A stretch of 64,000 nucleotides of DNA from Malachius bipustulatus (GCA_910589415.1 OU342639.1:9618268-9682267); one strand, 5' to 3'; shown: positions 1 through 11,300, numbered from the stretch's first letter. Translations and numbers: made by a program. Notes: generated by a model from the sequence alone, not told the origin.

Positions 1-2037
1 TCTTGCATTTTCATACGCTTGGGTGTATAAAGTTTTAATTCTAATTTGTAAATCATTGAGATAGTCGTCATATTGACTTTTCGAAGATATTTCTAAAATA
101 TCTTTGTTATCTAAATGACCGAACAATAGTTCAACGGGTCTAAATTTGGTTGTACTGTGGATTGTACGGTTGTATATCACGACTGCGTTTTCAATTAGAT
201 TGTTCTTAAGAACTTTAGCGTTTTGTAGGGTCAGTGTTCGGATTATTTCTAGAATAGTTCCATGAACTCTTTCGATTGGGCTATTCGAGTTCGGATGAAG
301 GGGAGTTGTGACATGATGTTCTACATTAAATAATTTTAATAAATTCCTAAATAACTCTGTATTGAATTGGCCGTCAGTTACCAATATTTTGGGCATTTTA
401 TACCGCGAAAATATTTTAATGAATTTCTCAGCTATCTCGATCATATTGGTGGATGAGAGTTCTTCATACATTAAGAACTTAGAGAAATTATCTATACAGG
501 TTAGGTATTTGTTGTTATTGCATGAAAATATGTCCATGAAAATAATGTGAAAAGGTTCAGTAGGGGTGAAAGTAGTTTCTAATTTTAATTTGACCGGGTG
601 CCTTTCATACTTAGTTTGTTGACAAATTAGGCAATTGTTGATGTAACGTTGACAATCGATTGCGATGTTTGGCCAGTAATAAACTCTTTCTATTTCCGTT
701 TTTAACTCGGTAATTCCTCGATGGGAAAGTCGATGAATCTTTTCAATAATTTCGCGTTGTTGTTTTTCATCAGTGACATCTTTCAAGAATTTTCTAGTAA
801 ATAAAAACTTTAAATTATTAGTAAAGTTATCATTTATAAGGGTGGCTAGTTTTTCATACAATTCATTATGTGAGGAATAAATTGTTGTAATTATTTGTGG
901 GTTCACATATTCCTTTAGAATATTTATCACTTCATTTTCGTAATTATTTGTCGTAATTTGTACTTCAATGCGATCTTTGTTGAAGACTTTGGAAGTTTTA
1001 ATTTTTGGTTCTTTACCAAAAGTAAAGATTAATTGTTTTTTAAAATGATTTAATGGTTTTTCGGTGATTTTTAATTCTGCAGAGATATCGTCATTTTGAG
1101 AATGCACGGTTTTATTATCATCTGATTGAGTCTCATCATTTTCTGTTTTGTTTTGAATATTTTCAGAATTAATGTTGATTTTGTTGGTCTTATCAGAAGA
1201 TGGGGGTTTAATTTGTATGTCTGATAATATTTTAATTTTACCATCATTGTCTTTGTTTTGTTGGAGTAATGAATCTATGTCGGTAAGGTCATCTAACTCG
1301 GTGGTAGGTCGTTCAGCAATATCACCTGGTTGAGCGAATAATGATAATAAATCATCAGGTGTTTCGTCAATATTTACAGGGTATGCTTCTAAACGTGATA
1401 AAATTCGGTTTTGATTATCTTTATTTCGTATTATTGGAACTTTGACTTTAAAATTATTAGCAGTATTTATTTTCTCGGGGATCTCGTAATGACCTAGTTG
1501 TTGCTGGGGAATTAATACAGTTCCTTTTTTGATGGTTACAGGTATAATTACATCACTCTGTTCAGGAGTAATCTGAGTTTGAAAATAATTTAATGCAGCT
1601 GGTTCATACCTACATAAATCATATTCTATACCGTTGAGAAAAATAGTACCTGAATTGTAATTTAATATCATGTTTATTAATTCTTCTAACGTTTGCGTTC
1701 CTAGCAAGAGGTCGAAGTGTTCATGAAAATTAATTACATAAAAAAATTTCAAAGGTTGTTCAGGCAGGAAGAAATCTGCGATAACTACTTTATTATGTTC
1801 CGATTGATTGTAAATTGTTTTGATTGTAAACTTTTCGTCAAATATTTGATTTGGAAAGTATTTTTTAGCAATTTTGGATGACATGAGCGAATTAGTTGCT
1901 CCGGAATCTATTAAAATTTTTAAGCCGTTAATTTCTAAATAGGGTAGACTTGAAGAAATGATGTTATGATTGGTTTCGATTATTTGTTTTCCGAGGCCGG
2001 TAAACGAAAATTTTCTGGTGGTTCTACTGGAATTTCG
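1..2037 (-). CDS. pol frame: retropepsin then integrase, no RT between (partial)
   Basis: The - strand frame stays open from a TGA at 2038-2040 to the window edge, about 679 codons, in the -1 frame relative to gag. It starts with an aspartic protease: DSGATN at about 1908-1891 and a flap-like LLLGTQ near 1700. About 300 residues of low-complexity Asn/Lys/Asp-rich linker follow. Then comes a retroviral-type integrase: an HHCC zinc site (H at 735 and 723, CLIC at 633-622) and catalytic acids D (534-532), D (375-373) and E (273-271), the last within SPIERVHG. No RT (no YxDD) and no RNase H appears between the two domains. The linker's last part (TVHSQ...PLNHFKKQL, near 1110-1035) resembles the stretch that usually follows RNase H in insect gypsy elements, so an in-frame loss of RT-RNase H is the simplest reading. 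RT downstream of integrase, outside the window, is the alternative. Confidence 0.85.
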
Positions 2038-3320
2038 TCAGCTTCGGGCACGTTTTGGGAATCTGTGTCATAACATATTTCATTATAATCGGGATAGTTA
2101 TCCATATCATATTCTGGGTACGTGTTTTCGATTAAAGGGTCGGATTCTCCTAAATTGGGCTCTATCTCATTAAAATTGATTTGCGGAGCTCTCCAAGTGC
2201 GAAATTGTGGAGATTGAAAATTAGGATGATTCCTATATGGACTTGGTCTTAAGTTTGGGGAATTATTAGTCCTATTTATTCCACTAAAACTCGGTTGACC
2301 TGGGCGAGGTGCAAAAGGTCTGTTTTGGGAATTTTGATGTTGATTTGGGTGATTCGTATTTTGAGTATTTGGACGACTTGTATTTGGATAGGTCGACTGA
2401 AATACAGGTTGTCGAGGTGGAAAATCATTAAAATTAGACACATTAGGTCTTTGGGGTCTCTGAAATTGTCTTTGATAGTTATTTTGAAAATTATGAATTT
2501 GTTTGTTAGGACCATTGGATGCTGATGTTTGTGCTTCAGAGCTAAAATTACGACTGTTGTTAAATTTATTAATTTGGTTAGGACCGTGCTTAGCCAAAAA
2601 TTTTATAACTACAGGGGTAGCTGCTGCAATGGTATCCAATTCTTTGACTTCAAGAATTGTTTGCAATAATGGGGGACAATTGTTATAAAGTACTTCTAAT
2701 GCGGTTTGTTCGTTAATTCGAACATGTACAGCTTTTTCAGCGGCTGTTAATGCTGTGTCTGATTGAGTTTTAATATCTAATTGAGTTTGTACTGATTTGA
2801 TGCGCTCTATGAAATCTGTTAAACTTTCTCTAGGGTTGATAGTTAGATATTTGAATTTGTGACATAATGTTAACCTGTCGGTATGGTCACCAAATTTCGT
2901 GCGTAACGCATCTTTTAATTGTGTCCAGTTAGTTAAATCTGATCTTGTACTAGCAAAAGTTTCTGCTGGACCTTTTAATTTACTTAAAATCAAACAATAA
3001 GAGTAATCGTTTAAAGTTAAATCGGCTGTGTTGGCATATTTAGCATGAAATTTTTCTACACGAGTAATGAAAACTTCTAACGTGTTCTGATCACCATTGA
3101 AAGTGGGAATAACATCGCCATAGTTTCTAGCTGCGCTAATTAAGCTTTCGGTAGTTGCAGGCATATTTAAATTTCTTGGTAAAGCAGGTGGCTGCTCTAT
3201 AAAAGGATTTAAAATACTATTTACAGCGATTTCTTGACCAGGCACGTATAAATGATCGTTACTGGAATGTGCTAAATTCTCGTTATATTCAACGATAGTT
3301 ACTCTTTCAGTACCTGACAT
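1980..3320 (-). CDS. gag polyprotein of the gypsy-like element
   Basis: A 446-residue intact ORF directly upstream of the protease frame. The N-terminal half is helical and capsid-like, including a segment of the type TFNGDQNTLEVFI..VEKF near residues 75-95, typical of retrotransposon Gag. The second half is strongly Asn/Gln/Pro/Arg-rich and ends in an acidic tail. There is no CCHC zinc knuckle, as is common in insect gypsy Gag proteins. It would form the particle shell and bind the genomic RNA. The stop at 1980-1982 overlaps the pol frame by about 55 nt, implying -1 frameshifting for pol expression. An A-rich run just before the stop could be the slippery site, but I see no perfect heptamer. 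Confidence 0.85.
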   Translation of the reverse strand: MSGTERVTIVEYNENLAHSSNDHLYVPGQEIAVNSILNPFIEQPPALPRNLNMPATTESLISAARNYGDVIPTFNGDQNTLEVFITRVEKFHAKYANTADLTLNDYSYCLILSKLKGPAETFASTRSDLTNWTQLKDALRTKFGDHTDRLTLCHKFKYLTINPRESLTDFIERIKSVQTQLDIKTQSDTALTAAEKAVHVRINEQTALEVLYNNCPPLLQTILEVKELDTIAAATPVVIKFLAKHGPNQINKFNNSRNFSSEAQTSASNGPNKQIHNFQNNYQRQFQRPQRPNVSNFNDFPPRQPVFQSTYPNTSRPNTQNTNHPNQHQNSQNRPFAPRPGQPSFSGINRTNNSPNLRPSPYRNHPNFQSPQFRTWRAPQINFNEIEPNLGESDPLIENTYPEYDMDNYPDYNEICYDTDSQNVPEADEIPVEPPENFRLPASENK

Positions 3321-4190
3321 AAATGAACTTTAATATTATTTTTAGAATAAGTGAATTAAAGCTTGCTCTTTATTTCTTACTCTGATTTAGAATTCTCTAT
3401 AGGATTCTACAAAATTTAATTTAAATTACTTTCTATGCATTTATCGATAACAGTAAATTATTATTGATCTATCAAAATATCAATATCTTTGTAATTATCA
3501 AAAAATAATAAAAAATTTGTTTCAGTTGTTGTTTAAAACTTTCTTTTACATATACATAACATATAACTTGGTGTAAAATAAAATCAATAAAAATCAAAGG
3601 AGGTGAAACATGGAATGTGACTTACTACTTAAATTTTCTCCTTTCTCCTTGATTAGCTTTACGTTCTGATGACTCGGGTTGGACAGTTTTCCTTCTGGAT
3701 TTCTCGGGTTGAGCAGTTTTCCTTCTGTTTGACTCGGGTTGGACAGTTTTCCTTCTGTTGGCTCGGGTTTATTAGTTTTCCTTCTATATTGCTCGGGTTG
3801 GACAGTTTTCCTTCTGTTGTCTTGGGTTTATTAGTTTTCCTTCTAAGGGTAGAATACTTGAACTAGTGTTGTCTAGCGGCGGCAACACTTTGAAGACGTT
3901 CTCGAGTTGACGGGGTTGCTCTTCTGCTGCGGGGTATGGAAGACCTCAACGTTATGCGGGGTTGCTTCTCGTCGTAACAGGGAGACCTCGATTTTACGGG
4001 TTGGTTGCTTCTGGTTGCTAATTGACGTTGACCACTACTCAATTCTTCTAGCACTTTGCACTTTTAAGTAGGCAGTTTACCTACTTTGTCGGGCTACAAT
4101 TCACTGCAATCCTGCACTTCACTGTAATCCTGGGTGCACTATAGGTTACCGGATTTCGCGATTAATCGATTATCGATTATTGAAAATCCG
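3321..4190 (-). other. long untranslated leader of the gypsy-like element
   Basis: 870 bp between the primer-binding site and the gag start, with no credible coding sequence. It contains a six-copy tandem repeat (3670-3846) and a GC-richer block of imperfect GGGGTTGCTTCT-like units (3880-4060). Long leaders carrying tandem binding-site arrays are known in insect gypsy elements, where some act as insulators. Such a role here is only an inference. Confidence 0.6.
3670..3846 (-). repeat. six-copy ~30-bp tandem repeat in the element leader
   Basis: Six head-to-tail units share the core TCGGGTTGGACAGTTTTCC followed by TTCT, spaced about 29-30 bp. Copies 4 and 6 replace GGACAG with TTATTAG at the same place. 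The regular spacing and conserved core suggest a protein-binding array or a recent slippage expansion. Confidence 0.85.
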
Positions 4191-4204
4191 TTCCGACTGC
4201 GCCA
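4191..4204 (-). other. primer-binding site (tRNA-Ser type)
   Basis: On the - strand this reads TGGCGCAGTCGGAA directly after the LTR's TAACT end. That is the primer site used by 17.6/297-like insect elements, and its first T is shared with the LTR end. Confidence 0.85.
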
Positions 4205-4448
4205 GTTACGATACGTAGAGCCGAAATTCTGTTTTTAAAAGAAAACTCAAAAACTTATTATTCGACTCTTTATTGTATATCGGACTATCCGCCAAGTACG
4301 CGACTGTGCGGGACGAATACCAGACAAATAGTGAGCGTTCAACTCTGTTCAAGTCTCGAAAGAAATAATACATGTTAATTCAGCATTTGCTAATTACAGT
4401 AATAAAGATTATATTTCATAGGTAGTCAGCTCTTATGGCTATATAACT
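4204..4448 (-). repeat. 5' LTR of the gypsy-like element, 245 bp
   Basis: In element orientation it starts AGTTATATAGCC and ends TCGTAACT, giving the AGTTA/TAACT inverted ends of this lineage. AATAAAGAGTCG near 4270 supplies a polyadenylation signal. It is short for the lineage. The right boundary (4448) rests on the terminal inverted match only, because the second LTR is outside the window. Confidence 0.75.
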
Positions 4449-4579
4449 CACATCATTTTTTTTATTTTATTATAATAAAAGGGATGTTTCGTATTCCATA
4501 AAATTTCCATCCCTCTATAAAATTCGATAAAATTAAGCACGCGACGTCTTCAGTCCACTCCATTTTTTTGAGTGATTTG

Positions 4580-5475
4580 TGACCAACACAAAAATCAAAA
4601 CAACGCAAGTGTTTCGCAGACACGTCCAAACCGACAAATCTATAGTGCAACGTCGTCGCGAACATTTCTTTGATGTGACGCCGAAATACCGACAACTGAT
4701 GGGACGCTGCGATGTTACTGTGTTACGCTGTAAAGGTGCGTACAGACATGCAACAGAACATCGTCACGTAACACCGCCGCGTATCATTTCTGTACGCGGC
4801 GATGTTGCGTGGTCAGCCAAGTTTAAAAAAAAAATTTAGTGCAACAGAACATCGCCCCGAAACATCAACGCGAAACATTTAGGCGTCCCAGATTTTTAAT
4901 TAGTTGCACGAGTGTATTCGAAAAAGATGGACATTTGACATATAGTTATGCACTATTACTTAGTGCAGAAGAAAAAACACAGATCAAGACGCTGGTGTCA
5001 GAATCAATTATACACCAGTAGAACTGTGTACGGCGGTCGTCAGTTATTAAGAGATTTTAAACTTTCAGTCAGTGAGTGGCCTATATAAAAACTTCACAAG
5101 AATAACGCCAACTGATTTTGAATTTTTGATCAATTTGACCAACACAAAAATCAAAACAACGCAAGTGTTTCGCAGACACGTCCAAACCGGCAAATCTATA
5201 GTGCAACGTCGTCGCGAACATTTCTTTGATGTGACGCCGAAATACCGACAACTGATGGGACGCTGCGATGTTACTGTGTTACGCTGTTACTGTACTGGTA
5301 CGATGTTGCAGAGTGCCGTCCAGACTTGATACGCGGTGAAGTTACGTTACGGTGTTCTGTTGCATGTCTGTACGCACCTTTACTGTACTGGTACGATGTT
5401 GCAGAGTGCCGTCCAGACTTGATACGCGGTGAAGTTACGTTACGGTGTTCTGTTGCATGTCTGTACGCACCTTAA
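4580..5475. mobile_element. rearranged PIF/Harbinger-like element cluster
   Basis: A TIR element spans 4734-5472, with inverted ends AGGTGCGTACAGACATGC and a TAA target duplication at each side (4731-4733, 5473-5475). This 3-bp TWA duplication is characteristic of PIF/Harbinger. The right end is tandemly duplicated (5288-5380 and 5381-5473, 93-bp units). A ~150-bp block inside (5138-5287) is repeated outside the left end at 4580-4733, so the locus has been rearranged. No intact transposase remains. Confidence 0.7.
5072..5329 (+). pseudogene. decayed Harbinger transposase N-terminal fragment
   Basis: An 85-codon open stretch. Residues 4-32 (LYKNFTRITPTDFEFLINL, then a TxVFRRHV-like segment) match the helical start of Harbinger-type DDE nucleases, in which a TPTDFEFLIN-type segment precedes an FR-x-I/V motif. 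After that the similarity stops. The acidic catalytic residues are absent. The TAA-flanked element around it supports the family call. Confidence 0.55.
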
Positions 5476-5604
5476 CACTATTTCACCCAGTGTATGTGTA
5501 TAATACTAGAGAAGAAAATATTCGAGCTCGTAATTAGAACAGTACAAGTAGGTCAAATAATTTTATAGTTTATAAATTAAATTAACATGTTAATGACGAC
5601 GTGG

Positions 5605-6148
5605 TATACAGGGTGTTAGTTAAGTACGGGGCAAAACTCCAAGGGTTGCTTCCTTGAGTGATTTTAAGAAGAAAAGTTCAAATAAACATGGGTCCGAAAA
5701 TGCATATTTTTCAAGATACAGGGTGTCAAACTTAAAAAAAAAAAATCGAATGTTCGTGAATATCCCTAAACTCTTTCAATCAATTTTGTTGAAATTTGGC
5801 AGTTCTGTTTGTAATAACAAGAGGGTAATTTAGCCCCAATTAGATTATTAATTCTAGTGGCGTCCCGGAAGTCAGTCTAACTAATATTTTTGATTAAAAA
5901 ATTGGGCGCCACTGACTTTTTTTTAAATTTTGTAATTTTTTCGAATTAAGCAACTAGAAATACAACTATTTTATCTCTTGAGTTTTTTTCATATCTTGCT
6001 TTGTTTTCGAGAAAAAAAATAAAAAATTTGACACCCTCTTGAAAAATATGCATTTTCGGACCCATGTTTATTTGAACTTTTCTTCTTAAAATCACTCAAG
6101 GAAGCACCCCTTGGAGTTTGGCCCCGTACTTAACTAACATCCTGTATA
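5605..6148. mobile_element. palindromic foldback element, ~110-bp arms
   Basis: The sequence from TATACAGGGTGTTAGTTAAG on the left is repeated inverted at the right end (about 6040-6148), with near-identical arms of roughly 110 bp and a less symmetrical AT-rich centre. It has no ORF. Ends of the type TACAGGGTG recur in other foldback elements of this window. Confidence 0.8.
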
Positions 6149-6479
6149 CATATGTCTTCAATAAAAAAAGGTGATCAAATCATAATTAAAACTTAATAGA
6201 ATAAAGTAATCCATTCAAAGTAAAGGCTTCATCAAAACTGCAAATTATAAAATTTTTACTCCCCACCTCACCAATTCATAAATTTATAAGACAATTTTTG
6301 ATAACATGACAAATTGCTCAATTATTGGGGATGAGCAATTCTGTGTCACAATTTTTTTCTTTTATTTTTATTCTTATTGTTGGTCCTTATATTTGCTTTA
6401 TTACTATTTAAACGGTTTTAATTAATTTTACCAATAAATAATTATTAGAAACCATACAATAAAAATTTGTATCATTAAT

Positions 6480-6642
6480 GTCCGTATTCATCAAACTTCA
6501 AAATATAACTCTGGGGTTATATTTTGAATTTTCTGACAGCTGATTGGTCTAATGCTTAAACCCTACGAACGCTACGAACTTTAAACCAATGACATGTACC
6601 AAAATATAACCCCAGGGGTTATATTTCTTGATGAATACGGGC
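6480..6642. mobile_element. small TIR element (MITE)
   Basis: A 163-bp sequence whose ends, CCGTATTCATCAA and its complement, pair over about 30 bp, including a GGGGTTATATTT/AAATATAACCCC block just inside. It is non-coding. It lies 450 bp upstream of the Dicer-1 start codon, so it may sit in that gene's promoter or 5' UTR. Confidence 0.75.
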
Positions 6643-7091
6643 CTAAGTCACTAAAATTGAAGTTCCAGTCAATCCTTGATTTTTCTTAGGTTTTATGGGA
6701 TGAATATTTTTGTTAAAAATGTAAAGACATATTAAGAAAGGAATGTTTATTTTTAATATTATACAAGTGGACAGTAACTGTAACCTAAATAAAAACAATA
6801 CAACAATAACAAAAAGTATATATAATTTAAAGTACAACGTAAAAATTACCGAAGAAGAAGAAGAAGGAAATAAAAATAATAATATAATACCTAACCTAAC
6901 TAATAAAATATTAAATATTGTATATTGTGCAAAGACTGGGACAGGCAAGATACGTGCGGACTGTGAAAAAACAGCAACCTAAACTGAACACTTTTCTTAG
7001 TTACAATAATTACAATGTTCTATTAACCTGTTGACGAAATAGATCTTAGATTTAGCAAAATTGCTCCAAGTACCAAAATTACTAGTAATCA

Positions 7092-8393
7092 ATGGCATGT
7101 TATCAAAATGATAACGTTTATACGAACACTTTTACTCCTAGGGAGTATCAGGTTGAACTCCTGGAGGCAGCAAAAAATAAAAATATTGTTATATGTTCCA
7201 GCACGAGCTCGGCGAAAACATTTATTACTGTTAAATTGTTGAAAGAGTTTTCATCAGAGATGCGCTCTTGTCATGGTAAACGAGCGTTGTTCCTTTTAGA
7301 CCAACAGAATATTCCAATAATGAAGTCGCACGTTGAACTGCTTACTGATCTCAATGTATTAAGTTTAGGAAAAAAGCATGAAATTGATGATGAAGAGATA
7401 TGGGAGGAGTCTCTCAAAACAAACCATGTCGTAATGTGTACAGCAGAAACATGCACAAACCTTCAGTGTATAGGACTATGTGATTTGAAACGGTTTATTT
7501 TGATAGCTATAGATGACTGTCTATTCGGAAAAAGACAAGATTTACTAAAGGATATCATGACAAAATATTGCGAAATCAATAACAACAAACCCCGTATTCT
7601 TGGCTTAGCTACGAACTTGCTGGGACCACAGCTACAATCTGACAGATTAGAATCAGAATTTCAGCGATTAGAGAAATTACTCTTGTCTCATGTAGATACC
7701 TCTAGTGAAATTGTTACATTATTAAGATTATCATGCCGTCCACGTGAGCGGTTAGTTGAATGTAGCCGGTCGAATAGTTCGGATTTAGTAGCCACGATTA
7801 CAGATATAGTAAATCAAGCCAGAAATTTCCTTCTAGATCACCGTTATGATCCCAGTGAAATATACGATGATGATTTCCTAGAAGAACTGAGACAAATTCC
7901 TGATCCAAAAGAAAAACCATTGGAAATTTTAAACAATTTCATGTGTATATTAAATGATCTGGGACCTTGGTCAGCTGATAGAGCGGCTGTTACTTTACTA
8001 AATAAAATTGAAAAGCTGAAAGTTAAAGTGCCATATGAAAGACATTATTTGTTACTCTGTACGGTGTCAACTGTACTGGTATCAGTTAGAGCTATATGTA
8101 GCCACATATTTGACGAGTTGCCTGATAATGACAAGATTTTGAATTACTCTTCGGAAAAGGTGTTGCGATTTTTAGAAGAACTGAAACAGTTTAAGCCTCC
8201 TGGAGAAAAACCACCACCAGTAGAAAAACCTGTCGAGCAGCCTGTTGAAAATAATTCCCTAAAAGGGAGGGGGAAAACTGGAAAACCCCCAAAGCGTACT
8301 TACATGCACAGGACATATTCAGAAGATACTCCTTGTGTTCTAGTGTTTACCAATAATATCTACACAGCAAAAACTCTTTTTGGGTTGTTATAT
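7092..8393 (+). CDS. Dcr-1: Dicer-1 exon 1: helicase N-terminal part
   Basis: 434 codons, ending in phase 0 at TAT before GTAAGT. It holds the degenerate Walker A region (SSTSSAKT, residues 36-43), the DDCL motif (141-144), an insertion-domain-like helical region, and a Pro/Lys-rich loop (PPGEKPPPVEKPVEQP, near residue 376) before the second RecA fold begins at CVLVFTNN. Confidence 0.93.
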
Positions 8394-11300
8394 GTAAGTA
8401 CCTATAATTTTTTATTTTAATGTGTTTGTCCATTAGCACCGTCCGATAAACAGTGACAGCTCTGCTGTAATATTGCAGAACCTAGCAACTAAAATTTGAT
8501 CAATTTTACAGGAGGAGAAGTTTTTATAAATTTAATTTCCTCAAGGACAAATATAACTATAAGTTAATTCTAGTTGGCATCTTAGTATTTTTTAAGCTTT
8601 ATTTGGAGGCATGTACTTAGGGAAGTTAAAATTACAAAGGAAGTCGTAAAATCAGTTGCCAGTCTATTTTATATCTTAAAATCAAGTCTGCTATCTGACT
8701 AAAATTATGTTAAAACTAGTAACTACACCTACTAGGTTTTATTAATTGTTTCTAAAGTCTGAAATACATTTCTAGTAAATCGTAACTTAAGTTACTAGGT
8801 TTTGAATAAAGGAATGCTGCATTTGCTGTAAAAAGTTATTTTTCTAACACATTGTATAGGTCTGGGGTATCCTCGGGGGTATCATTATAAATTGGCATTT
8901 ATTACCAAAACAAATTTCTTCTTTCATTGTAAGAACTAGGCAAAGGGCATTCAATTTTTTGTATTTTTTGGCAGTATTTATCCCCATAGATCTTACATGG
9001 GGTATTAGATATGCCTGACACGAGGGGTAAACCGCAGGGGAATTTTAGTGTACACACTTCAGGAATTTGTAGGGAATTAGTGGGGAATTAGAGGAATTAT
9101 TGGGAATTACTTGTAAAATGCGGGGAATTGGCAAAAAATGCGGGAATTAGTGAGGAATTAGAAATACCAAGAAGGGAATTAGAAGAAACAAGGAGGGAAT
9201 CAAAGTGAGAAAGTGATATATTGCGTAACGTTGCACAACGTGGTGTTACATAGAACTGCACCCGTCTGCCGCCTGCTCTTCATTTTCCTGTGTTCCCTTC
9301 CTTATCTCCTAGTACCTGCGCGTTTTCACTTGTTTTTACATTCTTGGGGCTTAGAGGTGTGTCATTTTGGTTTGCTAAAAATGCGTTGTAGTTACTTCAC
9401 CAGTTAGTTGCGTATTAGACTACATCACATCTGGTATATGTTAGATTTTTCAATAGAATCTGGAGAGCCTGGATTAAGGGAAAAGAAGAGCATAAAACAA
9501 CAGAAAATTTTTTGACTAGTAACTGTTATCTTTGCATTGAGATGAATGCCCACGCCTTGATTAAACTGATACTAAAGCTCAAAAACGGTGTGTTAAAACC
9601 AGAGATGTTTAGTCTCGAAATTTTTAGCAGCCAAGCATATGAGTCCTTATTTCGAGCTGCTACAGTAATAAATTTTAGCACAAAAGACATGCTTAACCGA
9701 GTTGAGCGAATTAAGACAACAAATGATACCATCAATGATCTCAAAGGGACATTTAAATTCCCAAGGGAGGACAAAAGATTTAAAGAAAAGCTAAAAAAAG
9801 AAAAAATCCCAAGTGAAGAAGAAATTAGCCATTTGGATATAAAAGCCATAGTGGAAGAAGCGCTTCAAAATGTGATAGAGGACATGAAACAACTTGGAAT
9901 CCATGCTAAAGAAAATGACTGGAAATATATGCAGATTCCGTTAAAAAGACGAACACAAAATATCGAAATGACAAATAACGGCGAAGAGGAAATTGAAGTT
10001 GAAGAGGATCAAGAAGACAATGAAATTGACCAAAATATTGCGGAAACAATTAATATTAGTAATGAGGATGATATAATAATAGATAAAAAGGTGCCAAATG
10101 GAGTAAAAGTAAGTGACGAATTGCTGAAATTATTATATGAAGAAAATAAGGACGAGAAACACGATAATGTGGATGATTTAAATAAGCTGAGTGATAACAC
10201 TGATAGAGACATCAAACTAATCACCTTGAAAAGTGAATTAAAGTGCACCCGGACTGAATTATCGTGTGTAAATAGAGTCAATCATGAACTTGAACAAAGA
10301 ATTGCTGACCTGGAGCAGATCATACAGTTATTAAAAGGTACTGAAAAAATTAGTAGTGTACCTAAAAGAAAGGTTATAATGAACGGCTCATCCAGCGTTG
10401 CCACAAGTGATGAAAAATCGCGCACAAATATGAGCGGGGAAATAAATTCCTCAAAAAAAGGTAATTCAGAAACTACTTATAAGACCGCTAAGGTGCTGAG
10501 TGAAATACAAAATGTGAGAAATGTCAAACAGGACACCGAAAGAGCAAACGTTGTGTGGGGAACTGGTGAGGTCGACATAACTACCGACAATGCTAGCCCT
10601 TCCTTCTCGGCGGCTGCTAGACGAGTGTGGTTACATTTAGGTAAAGTGGCAATAGGAACTAGTGCCAACCAAGTTAAAAACTACTTAAACGGAAAGTTTC
10701 CTGGAAAGGAATTCACAGTAGACGACCTCCAAAAAAGAGATGATGCTGTAAGTATCTCCTTTAAAATTGGAGCAGATGTATCACTTCTGGACAGGCTAAA
10801 TGACCCCAACACATGGCCAAAGGGTGTAATGATTAGACGATTTCGGTTTTTTCGAAAATCAACGCGAGACACTTCATAAGAGGGAGCAGTTCCGTGAACC
10901 TGACTATGATCTATTGCTTTTAAATTGTCAAGGGCTCACAATAGAAAAGGCCAACCAGATAGAGTGTGACTACTTGAATACGGCAAGCAAGCTTAAGTTC
11001 ATGTGTTTTACCGAGACTTGGTCGGCGCCTGGATTTTTGGATAGTATCTATTTTAAGGGCTATCATCTAGGCGCTAGCTATGACAGAACTTCCACCATTC
11101 GGGGAGGTGTTGGCATATGGTGCGAAAGATCAATGGGAGCCGTCGCCACTGTTGATCTCAGTGAGTTTTGTGTTGATTGCCTTCTGGAGGCATGTGCTGT
11201 GTCCTGGAGAATGAAAAATTCTCAAGTGATCTTCATTATGGCATTATACCGACCTTCTGGATTATCCAACAAAGGTGAATTTTTTGAAAGACTGAGTCAT

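Larger units (their letters stand above)
1..4448 (-). mobile_element. Ty3/gypsy-like LTR retrotransposon, left end outside window
   Basis: A - strand LTR retrotransposon. In transcript order it has a 245-bp 5' LTR (4448-4204), a primer-binding site matching tRNA-Ser-type insect gypsy elements, an 870-bp leader, gag (3320-1980) and a pol frame running off the window. The LTR begins AGTTA and ends TAACT, as in the 17.6/297/ZAM-like insect lineage. Both gag and pol are free of stops, which suggests a young or selected copy. The 3' LTR and any target duplication lie beyond position 1. The order protease then integrase, with no reverse transcriptase between, is abnormal for this superfamily. Confidence 0.88.

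Noticed and set aside
4734..4838. hAT-type origin for the 4.7-kb element
   Set aside because: The flanking duplication is TAA (3 bp), and the transposase remnant resembles Harbinger, not hAT.
6643..6982. Overlapping open frames on both strands before Dicer-1
   Set aside because: Low-complexity Ile/Asn/Lys or Phe/Leu sequence caused by AT richness; no motif.
9033..9200. Short GGGAATTA-type direct repeats looked like a CRISPR-like array
   Set aside because: The units are irregular, have no unique spacers, and sit just inside a transposon TIR. They are subterminal repeats.
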